Assembly: GCF_041199995.1 (NCBI RefSeq)
Contig: NZ_CP165646.1
Location: 2,330,388 to 2,394,387, forward strand
DNA: 64,000 nucleotides
Reading direction: 5' to 3'
Source: Leptotrichia sp. HSP-342
GTDB lineage: Bacteria > Fusobacteriota > Fusobacteriia > Fusobacteriales > Leptotrichiaceae
In this document: positions 26,628-34,216 of the stretch, piece after piece
Layout: every line of letters starts with the position of its first letter
Numbering within the stretch: position 1 is the first letter of the stretch
The notes under the pieces: generated by a model
Databases searched by the model: none
Told to the model about the DNA's origin: nothing
Seen by the model: only the letters and a program-made list of their open reading frames with translations
Program-made: the position numbers and the translations under genes

Positions 26628-26629
26628 TT

Positions 26630-26980
26630 TTATGACCTCGTTATTTGAGTTATGCTAAATCTTAGTACATTTTTAAAATATGAAACTACTTCATTTACAG
26701 CAGCTTCTACGCTTCCCACATCTCCGTTTATTACAACCGATCCTGTAAACCTGTCAACAAATCCTATTTCCACTCCTGCACTTTTAGTAGCCAGATCTGC
26801 CGCAATTATTGCCGCTTCTCCCGGAGTTATTGTAAGTATTCCTATCGCATTTGTATTATTTTCGGAAAGCCCTATCTTTTTTGATAAATCTCTTTGTGGA
26901 TTTGCAATTATGTGAGCCAGAGTCAACTGTCTACCGGGCACATATTCCTGTATCATTCTCTGTTTTTTTTCTTCTTCCAT
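26630..26980 (-). CDS. eutS: Microcompartment shell protein EutS
   Basis: EutS is the circularly permuted BMC shell protein that forms bent hexamers. The N-terminal extension with [19 protein letters not shown] and the BMC core ([39 protein letters not shown]) are diagnostic. Length is 116 residues. ATG 26980 follows AAAGGA. It comes after the two tandem eutM copies. Confidence 0.95.
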   Translation of the reverse strand: MEEEKKQRMIQEYVPGRQLTLAHIIANPQRDLSKKIGLSENNTNAIGILTITPGEAAIIAADLATKSAGVEIGFVDRFTGSVVINGDVGSVEAAVNEVVSYFKNVLRFSITQITRS

Positions 26981-27006
26981 CTGACAAATCCTTTCTAAAA
27001 ATCCCT

Positions 27007-27282
27007 TTATCTAGGCAAAATAGTTTCAACTTCAGCATGTGGACGCGGGATTACATGAATTGAAATCAATTCTCCTACTCTTTCAGCAGCCGCAGCTCCT
27101 GCATCTGTCGCAGCTTTAACTGCTCCTACATCTCCTCTTACTAGTACTGTTACTAATCCTCCACCTACGTGTTCTTTTCCAATTAGAGTAACGTTTGCAG
27201 CTTTTACCATTGCATCTGCAGCTTCTATTGCCGCCACTAATCCTTTTGTTTCAATCATTCCTAGTGCATTTAATGTTGCCAT
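27007..27282 (-). CDS. eutM: Microcompartment shell protein EutM (copy 2)
   Basis: This is a single BMC-domain facet protein of 91 residues, identical to copy 3 except at the C-terminus, where it ends ETILPR. The DNA of copies 2 and 3, including the ribosome site, is nearly identical. The recent duplication is described in the repeat entries. It has the canonical pore motif GKEHVGGG. Confidence 0.95.
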   Translation of the reverse strand: MATLNALGMIETKGLVAAIEAADAMVKAANVTLIGKEHVGGGLVTVLVRGDVGAVKAATDAGAAAAERVGELISIHVIPRPHAEVETILPR

Positions 27283-27299
27283 AGTTTTTTCCTCCTAAA
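27026..27299. repeat. Tandem duplication unit A (eutM copy 2 with ribosome site)
   Basis: This 274-base unit matches 27382-27655 with one difference that I can see (GCC versus GCT). It includes the TTTAGGAGGAAAAAACTATG start region. Such identity at synonymous sites means recent duplication or gene conversion. Confidence 0.9.
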
Positions 27300-27353
27300 A
27301 ATTTTATTTAATAAACATTGTTTATATGCTATGTTATTTTAAGAACTTAAAAA

Positions 27354-27638
27354 TTATTCTCTTCCTTTTGGCAGAATTGTCTCAACTTCAGCATGTGGAC
27401 GCGGGATTACATGAATTGAAATCAATTCTCCTACTCTTTCAGCAGCCGCAGCTCCTGCATCTGTCGCAGCTTTAACTGCTCCTACATCTCCTCTTACTAG
27501 TACTGTTACTAATCCTCCACCTACGTGTTCTTTTCCAATTAGAGTAACGTTTGCAGCTTTTACCATTGCATCTGCAGCTTCTATTGCCGCTACTAATCCT
27601 TTTGTTTCAATCATTCCTAGTGCATTTAATGTTGCCAT
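27354..27638 (-). CDS. eutM: Microcompartment shell protein EutM (copy 3, first gene of the eut operon)
   Basis: This 94-residue BMC-domain facet protein is the promoter-proximal gene of the operon. The sequence equals copy 2 up to the C-terminus, which here is [15 protein letters not shown] lies ahead of ATG 27638. The leader upstream carries the operon promoter and an EutV-type attenuator. Placing two strong shell genes first fits the need for many facet hexamers. Confidence 0.95.
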   Translation of the reverse strand: MATLNALGMIETKGLVAAIEAADAMVKAANVTLIGKEHVGGGLVTVLVRGDVGAVKAATDAGAAAAERVGELISIHVIPRPHAEVETILPKGRE

Positions 27639-27655
27639 AGTTTTTTCCTCCTAAA
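27382..27655. repeat. Tandem duplication unit B (eutM copy 3 with ribosome site)
   Basis: This unit is almost identical to 27026-27299. The boundaries fall just inside the 3' end of the gene and just upstream of the Shine-Dalgarno. Confidence 0.9.
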
Positions 27656-27741
27656 TTGTTTTATTAACAAAATATTCGAATTTTTCACCTCCTTAATTTT
27701 TCTAAAATCAATAATTTGTCTATATATAAAAAATTATTAAT

Positions 27742-27793
27742 TGACAAAAATAAAAAAGGAACTAAAAAAATAAATAATTTCTCAAGCTCCTTT
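27742..27793 (-). terminator. Leader terminator of the eut operon (attenuator)
   Basis: On the minus strand AAAGGAGCT pairs with AGTTCCTTT (nine pairs, one G-U), and TTTATTTTTG follows. It lies about 105 bases before the first eutM, downstream of the promoter at 27903-27930, so it would end transcription unless disrupted. Confidence 0.8.
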
Positions 27794-27797
27794 GCTT
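27784..27797 (-). promoter_or_regulatory. Candidate ANTAR (EutV) binding hairpin overlapping the leader terminator
   Basis: AAGC-AAAGGA-GCTT forms a hairpin with a six-base loop having A at position 1 and G at position 4, the published ANTAR target rule. It uses the same bases as the 5' arm of the terminator, so the two are mutually exclusive. A clear partner hairpin just upstream was not found; an AU-rich AAGAAC loop near 27810-27830 is a weak candidate. Confidence 0.6.
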
Positions 27798-27902
27798 TAA
27801 ATATTATTGTTCTTAAATATGTTTAGTTTAGTTGATTTTTTCGCTATTTAACAGTCTTTTCAAAAGTTTTGCATACTCCATTGTAACACAACTTCCATTT
27901 TG

Positions 27903-27930
27903 AGTATACTACGATTTTTCATTTTGTCAA
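27903..27930 (-). promoter_or_regulatory. Promoter of the eut operon
   Basis: The minus strand has TTGACA (27925-27930), a 16-base spacer and TATACT (27903-27908). Transcription should begin near 27896, giving a leader of about 258 bases. Confidence 0.8.
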
Positions 27931-28120
27931 TACTTTTAAAAAAAATTTTTAAAATTATATTTTAAGTTTATATAAGTGTATTTAAAAAATAAAACACTTT
28001 GTATTAAACAAAATTGAAAAAATGTTTTTGTGGTTACTAACATTTTAACACGAAATTATCATGAGTTTTTACATTTTTTTTGTTTGTCGCAATATATTTT
28101 ACAATCTATGATTAATATTC
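27931..28120. other. Intergenic region between eut promoter and cobA-hemD
   Basis: AT-rich and without a gene. A weak AGTGT...ACACT stem near 27976-27999 could end the hem transcript, but its T run is poor. No riboswitch core is seen. Confidence 0.4.
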
Positions 28121-29614
28121 TTATTTTAAACTATCAACAAATGTCAAAATTTCATCAAACAATCCTTCTTCAGTATATTTCTTAGGCTCTATTCCTACTT
28201 TTAATCCATATTTTTCAATACTTTTTGTAGTAACAGGGCCGATTGAGGCTATAACTTTATTTTTCAGAATTTCTTTTATTTCCTCATTTTCACTTAAGTT
28301 TATGCTATCAGCAAAAGCTTTAAAGGTCGATGAGCTTAAAAACATTAAGATGTCGCTTTCTTTTATATATTTTTCTGCTTTTTCCTTTTCCACTTCAACT
28401 TTCTGAGTTTTATACACTACAAGTTTTTCATAATTTCGGTTGTATAAATCTGAATATTTTTTTTCATTTACTGGAGAAATGTCAGATACTATAAACAGTA
28501 TTTTTTCTCCTTCCTTAGTAAAATTCACACTTTCGCTAGCCAGTCTTTCTACCGTATATTCTTTTGGATAAAAATCTGGAATTATTTTATATTTTTCAAT
28601 TTCTTCAGCAGTTTTTTCTCCCACTACACCTATTTTAACATTTCCCAAAGAACGAATATCCTTAACTTTCTTCATAAATCCAATAACAGAATTTATGCTG
28701 TTAAATAGAAGGGTGCTGTATTCCTTCAAATCAGGCATTTCAAAATCGACATACTCTATATTAATAAATGGAAGGCTCAAAGCCTGTCCGCCAAGTTCAT
28801 TTATTTTATTTGATATATTTTGTTGTTTTTCCCTATTTCTTGTAACAAGAATATTTTTCCCAAATAACGGCTTATTCTCAAACCATTTCATTTTTTCCCG
28901 TAAATTTACTACTTCTCCAATCAAAATAATGGCAGGCGATTTTACATTATGCTCTTTTACTGTATTTACTATTGTTTCCAATGTTCCTGTGTAAGTTTTC
29001 TGTCTTGTCGTTGTTCCATCTTTTATTATTGCGACAGGGGTTTTTGGATTTTTTCCGTTATTTATCAAGTTTTCTGCTATTTTTTCAGGATTGCTTAATC
29101 CCATTAAAAAGACCAAAGTTCCTTCCAATTTTGCAATAACTGGAAAATCAAGTTCTATTCCATTAAATTGCGTATGTCCAGTAAATACATGAAAGGAAGT
29201 ATTAATTCCTCTGTGAGTAACAGGGATTCCAGCATAAGCTGGCACAGCGATTGAAGAAGTTATCCCTGGAATTACCTCAAAATCTATATTTTCAGCAACT
29301 AAAGCCTCTATTTCTTCCCCTCCTCGTCCAAATACAAAAGGATCTCCTCCTTTTAGTCTTAGAACTTCAAGTCCTTCTTTACCTTTTTCAACTAATTTAT
29401 TATTTATTTCTGCCTGCAATTTTCCTCCAGCAGTATTTTCTTTACCCATATAAATCATTTCTACATCAGATTTTGCATATTGTAAGATATTTTCATTTAC
29501 AAGCCTGTCATAAACAATGCAATCAGCTTTTTCTATCACGTTTTTCAATTTTAAAGTTATAAGCCCCTCATCTCCACAGCCTGCTCCTGCGATATAAACT
29601 TTACCTTTTCTCAT
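28121..29614 (-). CDS. cobA-hemD: Uroporphyrinogen-III C-methyltransferase / uroporphyrinogen-III synthase fusion
   Basis: This bifunctional protein makes uroporphyrinogen III (HemD) and methylates it to precorrin-2 (CobA/SUMT). The N-terminal about 240 residues are SUMT: KVYIAGAGCGDEGLITLK, YDRLVNENIL, LRLKGGDPFVFGRGGEE and PGITSSIAVPAYAGIPVTHR. The C-terminal about 250 residues resemble HemD, which is poorly conserved; SSSTFKAF and ASIGPVTTKSIEKYG are the best cues. Length is 497 residues, as in other fusobacterial and clostridial fusions. Its start overlaps the hemC end by 14 bases. Confidence 0.93.
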   Translation of the reverse strand: MRKGKVYIAGAGCGDEGLITLKLKNVIEKADCIVYDRLVNENILQYAKSDVEMIYMGKENTAGGKLQAEINNKLVEKGKEGLEVLRLKGGDPFVFGRGGEEIEALVAENIDFEVIPGITSSIAVPAYAGIPVTHRGINTSFHVFTGHTQFNGIELDFPVIAKLEGTLVFLMGLSNPEKIAENLINNGKNPKTPVAIIKDGTTTRQKTYTGTLETIVNTVKEHNVKSPAIILIGEVVNLREKMKWFENKPLFGKNILVTRNREKQQNISNKINELGGQALSLPFINIEYVDFEMPDLKEYSTLLFNSINSVIGFMKKVKDIRSLGNVKIGVVGEKTAEEIEKYKIIPDFYPKEYTVERLASESVNFTKEGEKILFIVSDISPVNEKKYSDLYNRNYEKLVVYKTQKVEVEKEKAEKYIKESDILMFLSSSTFKAFADSINLSENEEIKEILKNKVIASIGPVTTKSIEKYGLKVGIEPKKYTEEGLFDEILTFVDSLK

Positions 29615-30569
29615 TTTTCATCTCCTCTTTTTCTATTTCTTCAGCCAATTTTTGTGCAGTTTCCTTTGGATTTTCCCTATTTCCTTCAACTTCTTTAAAT
29701 ATTCTGGTTCCGTTATCATTAAACATTCCCTTTAATTTTAATGTATTTCCTTCAATAACCGATGAACAGCCTATCGGAGTATGGCATCCTCCATCAAAAA
29801 TTTTTGAAAATTCTCTTTCAGCTTTACACATTATCGTAACTTCATCATCATTTATAATTTTCAGAAGATGTCGTATTTTATTATCATTTTCCCTGCATTG
29901 AATACACAAAATCCCTTGTCCTGGTGCTGGCATAAATGAATCTGTATCAAAATATTCAGTAATTCTGTTTTCCAGCCCAACTCTTTTTAATCCAGCCGCA
30001 GCCAGCACAATCGCATCATATTCCCCATCATCAAGTTTTTTTAACCTTGTGTGAATATTTCCACGAATTGCTTTTATCTTTACATTATTTCGCAAATTCA
30101 AAAGCTCCTTTTCCCGTCTTATGCTTCCTGTCCCAATTACAGAATTTTCATCAAGTTCTTTTAATTTTTTCCCGTTTTTTGAAACAAGCACATCACGGTT
30201 GTCTTCCCTCATTGGAAAGCATGCGTTTAAAAGTCCTTCTGGAGTGTTCTGTGGCATATCCTTTAACGAATGTACCGCCAAATCTATTTTATTTTCCAGC
30301 ATTTCCTTTTCAATTTCCTTCACAAACAAGTCCTTTTGCGTAGTTCCCTTTATTTTTGTAAAGTCCCTTAGGTCTTTATCTCCCTTTGTAACTATAACTT
30401 TCAGTTCTATTTCCAGCGAATTTTTTTTCTCAAACCCTTCAATTTCACAAAAATTCTCCATACTTCTTAATTCATCATATTTTTTAATAAGCATTTCCTT
30501 CACTTTTTCTGCTTGTGCAAGTGCCAAGATGCTTCCTCTCGTTCCAATAATTATTTTATTTGATTTCAT
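29601..30569 (-). CDS. hemC: Hydroxymethylbilane synthase
   Basis: HemC polymerises four porphobilinogen units. IIIGTRGSILALAQAEKV, VHSLKDMP, GTGSIRRE, AIRGNIHTRLKKL, PAPGQGILCIQCRE and the dipyrromethane-binding Cys of DGGCHTPIGCS are all present. Length is 322 residues. The ATG overlaps the hemA stop (ATGA), and the 3' end overlaps the next gene, so hemA-hemC-cobA/hemD form a tightly coupled operon that feeds the corrin pathway. Confidence 0.96.
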   Translation of the reverse strand: MKSNKIIIGTRGSILALAQAEKVKEMLIKKYDELRSMENFCEIEGFEKKNSLEIELKVIVTKGDKDLRDFTKIKGTTQKDLFVKEIEKEMLENKIDLAVHSLKDMPQNTPEGLLNACFPMREDNRDVLVSKNGKKLKELDENSVIGTGSIRREKELLNLRNNVKIKAIRGNIHTRLKKLDDGEYDAIVLAAAGLKRVGLENRITEYFDTDSFMPAPGQGILCIQCRENDNKIRHLLKIINDDEVTIMCKAEREFSKIFDGGCHTPIGCSSVIEGNTLKLKGMFNDNGTRIFKEVEGNRENPKETAQKLAEEIEKEEMKNEKR

Positions 30570-31606
30570 CTATTTTCACCCATCTCAATATTTTTCTGAT
30601 TTGTATATTTTCTTCTTTTTTCAAGTTTTTCCGCTATTTTTTTCAACTGCTCCTCAATAATGTAAGAATATTTTTCTACAATTTCATCCCGTTTTTCCAC
30701 ATTTTTATTATATTCATCCCAAATATCCTCCAAATGATAAAGCGAAGCATTTTCAAACTCCCCAATACTTGTTTCAATATCTCTCGGAACTGCTAAATCA
30801 AGGAAAAACCGTTTTTTTCCATCATTCAGAATATTTTGAATTTTCGCTGTTTCAAGAATCAAATGTGGTGCAGAAGTGGCACTTATTACAATATCCATAT
30901 TTTTTATAACATTATATTTCTCATTAAATTCTGCTGTCTGAACGTCTGGATACACTTTCTGCAATTCAATAGACTTTCGTAAACTTCTATTTGTCATTGT
31001 CAAATGGCAATTGTTCATTTTGTGAAGAAGTGCAAGAATCGACTGGCTCAAATCTCCCACTCCAATTACAAATATTTTTTTATTTTCAAGGCTCTCAAAT
31101 TTTGTTCTTATAAATTTTACAGCTATCGAATCAAGTGAAATATTTTTTTCATTTATCTTGCTTTCCGTCCTAAATCTTTTTCCAGTTTCTATCGCCTGAT
31201 TAAACATTATATTCAAAAATGAAGATGTAATATTTTTGTCAAGAGCGTCAAAATATGCTTTTTTAAGCTGTACAAGAATCTGATCCTCTCCCTTTATTAT
31301 TGAATCCAGCCCACAAATCACCCGCAACAAATAATTCACGGCTTCAGCACCTTTATAGTCCTTCATCTTATCAATTCTAAAATCCCTCTTTAACCTCTCA
31401 ATTTCAAATTCCTTGCTAACATCCAAATAAAGCTCTATCCTAAGGCAAGTTTCAACAGCCACATACCCCTTTATAATCCTTTTTTCCAAATACCCCCTCA
31501 AAACATGTCTATACCCCTCTTTTACAAACTTTTCCCTTTCTTCCAAACTCAAATTTTTATAACTAAAACTCAGAATATAAAAATTTTTTACTAAATTTTC
31601 CTTCAT
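30566..31606 (-). CDS. hemA: Glutamyl-tRNA reductase
   Basis: HemA is the first committed step of C5-pathway tetrapyrrole synthesis. The catalytic Cys is kept in AVETCLRIELYL, although the usual Asn after it (TCNRTE) is Leu here. LLRVICGLDSIIKGEDQILVQ, KKIFVIGVGDLSQSILALL (NADPH fold) and FLDLAVPRDIE are conserved. Length is 346 residues, shorter than the 420 of enteric enzymes at the C-terminal dimerisation helices. ATG 31606 follows GAGAGGA. hemB and hemL are not in the window. Confidence 0.93.
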   Translation of the reverse strand: MKENLVKNFYILSFSYKNLSLEEREKFVKEGYRHVLRGYLEKRIIKGYVAVETCLRIELYLDVSKEFEIERLKRDFRIDKMKDYKGAEAVNYLLRVICGLDSIIKGEDQILVQLKKAYFDALDKNITSSFLNIMFNQAIETGKRFRTESKINEKNISLDSIAVKFIRTKFESLENKKIFVIGVGDLSQSILALLHKMNNCHLTMTNRSLRKSIELQKVYPDVQTAEFNEKYNVIKNMDIVISATSAPHLILETAKIQNILNDGKKRFFLDLAVPRDIETSIGEFENASLYHLEDIWDEYNKNVEKRDEIVEKYSYIIEEQLKKIAEKLEKRRKYTNQKNIEMGENR

Positions 31607-31776
31607 TTTTCCTCTCTCCAATTTTTATTTTATAGAATTTTGTAATTTTTTAAAATATTTTTTCTTAATTTCTATCTGCAAAATGAATATTACTAAATTT
31701 ATTTATTATATGAAATGATGTATAAATTTTAGTATTCTAATTTTTTTATTTTTTCTCCTCACAGACGATTACCTAT

Positions 31777-31805
31777 ATTCTATTAATTTTTCCGTTTTTT
31801 GTCAA
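31777..31805 (-). promoter_or_regulatory. Promoter of the hemA operon
   Basis: TTGACA (31800-31805), 17 bases, TAGAAT (31777-31782) on the minus strand, about 165 bases before hemA. The leader shows no cobalamin aptamer core. Confidence 0.75.
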
Positions 31806-31864
31806 TTCAATTTAATAATAAGATTCTCAAACATTCTAATCGTAAATTTATAACAAAATATATT

Positions 31865-31968
31865 AAAACCTATTTAAAATTAAACTACTAAAAATTATAT
31901 AAATTTAGGGTTCGAGTAAAATAGTCATAACTTTTGAGTTTATTTTTAAAGCAGTTTTACTATAAAAT
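31865..31968 (+). repeat. Dispersed intergenic repeat, copy 1
   Basis: About 105 bases from CCTATTTAAAATTAAACT to TTTTACTATAAAATAATA match 49803-49903 with few differences. It contains self-complementary parts and no open frame. It lies between hemA and the small gene at 32013. Confidence 0.75.
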
Positions 31969-32012
31969 AATAGGGAATATCTTATAAATCATAAGAATCC
32001 CCATTTAAAATA

Positions 32013-32213
32013 CTAATAAGCATATTTCGCAATCTCATCGACTATATCGCTTGTCATTTCATCTAACACATATTTTTTATTAGCTTTAATAGTTTTCCAT
32101 TCTTCCTTAGGTTTATTTGCCTTTTCATCAAACATATTTCCACCAGTAGTGATTTTTACTTTATTAGTTGAAAAATTAATGCTAAATTCCTCTTGATTGC
32201 CAGAATTTCTCAT
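32013..32213 (-). CDS. Small hypothetical protein, possible remnant
   Basis: This 66-residue frame has no Shine-Dalgarno before its ATG. The same frame is open further upstream (FELIGFDNNLY precedes the Met) to a TAA that is the stop codon of the cobD gene. The segment EEFSINFSTNKVKITTGGNM is faintly like a META/HslJ strand pair. I read it as either a short real protein or the 3' remnant of a larger envelope protein whose 5' part was lost. No function is proposed. Confidence 0.4.
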   Translation of the reverse strand: MRNSGNQEEFSINFSTNKVKITTGGNMFDEKANKPKEEWKTIKANKKYVLDEMTSDIVDEIAKYAY

Positions 32214-32250
32214 ATATAAATTATTGTCAAATCCGATAAGTTCGAATTTT

Positions 32251-33357
32251 TTATTTTAAAATTTCTCTCAAAATCTCAATAACTCTATCATTACTCTTTC
32301 TGTCCTTAATTGCTAGTCTAAAAAATCTTTTATCCAAAAATTTAAAATTGGACGCATCCCTTATCAAAATTCCTTCTTCCATCATTTTTTCCCGCAATTT
32401 TTTCACATTCAGCCCTTTAGAAATCAGTTCATCTTTTATTTTTACACAAATAAAGTTTACTTCAGTTTTATAAGGCTTTATTCCTGAAATTTCATTCAGT
32501 CTTTTATACATGTATCTTTTTTCTTCTGTTATCCAGTTTAATGTCTTTTCTATGTATTCTGTATCATCAAGCACTGTTATTCCAGCCATTTCAGCGATAT
32601 TGTTCACGCTCCATGGCTCTTTTTTTTCAGCGATTTTCTTTTCTAAATTTTTGTCAAAATAAATTCCGTATCCCAATCGTAATCCTGGAATAGCAAAAAA
32701 TTTTGTAAATGCACGAGTTACAAACAAATTTTTTTTATTTTCCCCACTATTTACAATGCTTTCCTTTAGTCCATCCTCTAAAAATTCGATAAATGCCTCA
32801 TCAATAAATAACTTTGTATCATATCTATTGCATTCTCTCAAAATTTCCTCTGTTTCAGCCATTTTTAAAAATTTTCCAGTTGGATTATTCGGATTGCAAA
32901 TTATTACCAAATCATATTTTTTCTCAAGTTCCTTTTTTAATTTCCTAATACTAAGTCTAAACTCATCTTTTTCTTCCAGTTCAAAATATTTAATTTCAAT
33001 TTTTTGACTTTCAGAATTTTTACACGCTCTTACTGCCCTTTCATATTCACCAAAAGTAGGCGATACAATCAGCACTTTTTCGGGCTTTATTACTTTTATG
33101 AACAAAAATATAGCTTCTGTTGCACCATTCCCCAGCACAATATTTTCCAGTTCAACTTTATTCAGCTGAGCCAATTTTTCACGCAATTCCACATAGTCAG
33201 GATCAGGATACCTCTCAAGAATCCCAATATTTTCAATAATCTTCTGCTTTAAGCTCTCAGGCACTCCGTAAGGATTGATATTTGAACTGTAATCCAGTAT
33301 TTCTGTTATATTTTTTTCCCTGAATATTTTATAAATATTACCACCATGAAAATCCAT
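32251..33357 (-). CDS. cobD: Threonine-phosphate decarboxylase CobD (class I aminotransferase fold)
   Basis: CobD makes (R)-1-amino-2-propanol O-2-phosphate for the nucleotide loop of cobalamin. The N-terminal MDFHGGNIYKI followed by LDYSSNINPYGVP separates it from HisC. PLP features: VLGNGATEAIFLF, NPNNPTGKF, IDEAFIEFL and the Lys of RAFTKFFAIPGLRLGYG. Length is 368 residues. ATG 33357 follows GGAGGG. It is next to cobQ and the hem genes, consistent with complete corrin synthesis. HisC remains a less likely alternative. Confidence 0.9.
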   Translation of the reverse strand: MDFHGGNIYKIFREKNITEILDYSSNINPYGVPESLKQKIIENIGILERYPDPDYVELREKLAQLNKVELENIVLGNGATEAIFLFIKVIKPEKVLIVSPTFGEYERAVRACKNSESQKIEIKYFELEEKDEFRLSIRKLKKELEKKYDLVIICNPNNPTGKFLKMAETEEILRECNRYDTKLFIDEAFIEFLEDGLKESIVNSGENKKNLFVTRAFTKFFAIPGLRLGYGIYFDKNLEKKIAEKKEPWSVNNIAEMAGITVLDDTEYIEKTLNWITEEKRYMYKRLNEISGIKPYKTEVNFICVKIKDELISKGLNVKKLREKMMEEGILIRDASNFKFLDKRFFRLAIKDRKSNDRVIEILREILK

Positions 33358-33554
33358 TTTCCCTCCATTTCAAGAAAATTGTTTTTATACAATCTCTCAT
33401 CTTATTTTACATTAAAAATCTTTTAAAATCAAACATATATTTAAATATTCATAATTTTTTTGTTTAGTTATAAAAAATTTTTACTATAAATTGGTAATCA
33501 TTAGTTCTACTTAGTTTTTTACAATATTTATAATTAATTCTTATTAAAAAAATA

Positions 33555-33563
33555 ATGTATAAT
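33555..33563 (+). promoter_or_regulatory. Extended -10 before the lipoprotein pair
   Basis: ATGTATAATAAT on the plus strand, about 37 bases before ATG 33599, fits an extended -10. The -35 is unclear. Confidence 0.4.
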
Positions 33564-33598
33564 AATATTAATAATGAAATTAAAGGAGTTGAAAGTCT

Positions 33599-33898
33599 AT
33601 GAAAGTAGTATTTAAAATTTTAGCTTTAATTTTACTTGGATTAACAATAACAGGCTGTGAATTGTTTGATCCAAGAGAGTGGCAAAGACTTAAAAGAGAA
33701 TACTTTCTGACAGGTAGAGATTATGACAGGCCCACTGGAAAAACCTCTATTGAGAGACCACATTGCCTTGTAGATGAAAATGGAAATAAGAAAGAGTGTC
33801 GAAAAACACCTTATGAGAACAAAAGATTTACAGGTTGTAGCGGATCAAATACAGGTATGCTTGGAACTGGAAGAATCTGTACGTATGAAGATTATTAA
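33599..33898 (+). CDS. Small Cys-containing lipoprotein of unknown function
   Basis: This 99-residue protein has a lipoprotein signal, KILALILLGLTITGC, with the lipobox Cys near residue 20. The mature part is polar and holds four further Cys (PHCLV, KECRK, FTGCSG, RICTY) that may form two disulfides. The strand is opposite to its neighbours, AAAGGAG precedes the ATG, and it has its own promoter. No family is recognised. A 36-residue lipoprotein follows 35 bases later. Confidence 0.75.
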   Translation: MKVVFKILALILLGLTITGCELFDPREWQRLKREYFLTGRDYDRPTGKTSIERPHCLVDENGNKKECRKTPYENKRFTGCSGSNTGMLGTGRICTYEDY

Positions 33899-33933
33899 AC
33901 AATTACCTCAAATAATAGTTAGGAGAGATTTTT

Positions 33934-34044
33934 ATGAACAAAATATTTAAAATATTAATTATAGGCTTACTAGGATTGACTCTAATCAATTGTTCATCGC
34001 CAGATGTAATAGGATATGATGGAGAAGGATATTATCGTAATTAA
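33934..34044 (+). CDS. 36-residue putative lipoprotein
   Basis: A short gene with TTAGGAGAG ahead of ATG 33934. The sequence is a lipoprotein signal (IGLLGLTLINC, Cys at about residue 20) followed by only 16 residues, SSPDVIGYDGEGYYRN. The signal resembles that of the preceding lipoprotein (both have a KIxKIL-type start and an L-L-G-L-T core), so it may be a truncated paralogue or a genuine microprotein. A strong terminator follows. Confidence 0.65.
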   Translation: MNKIFKILIIGLLGLTLINCSSPDVIGYDGEGYYRN

Positions 34045-34082
34045 GATTAAAAAAGATATTATTTAATTCATAGATTGACTAG

Positions 34083-34128
34083 ACTGCACCCCAAAAATTA
34101 TGTATAATATAAGAGGTGCAGTTTTTTT
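34083..34128 (+). terminator. Terminator after the lipoprotein pair
   Basis: ACTGCACC pairs with GGTGCAGT over a 24-base loop, with seven T after it. Plus-strand orientation only. Confidence 0.85.
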
Positions 34129-34216
34129 ATTAAGAGAATTTATACTAAACCCTATTTTGATAATGAATTCATTACAAACTTTTCCTATAAATGTTAAATT
34201 ACGTTTTCATTTTAAT

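Noticed and set aside
31905..31915. tRNA-like T-loop motif GGGTTCGAGT
   Set aside because: No acceptor, D or anticodon stems can be formed around it; it is part of the dispersed repeat. No tRNA gene was seen anywhere in the window.
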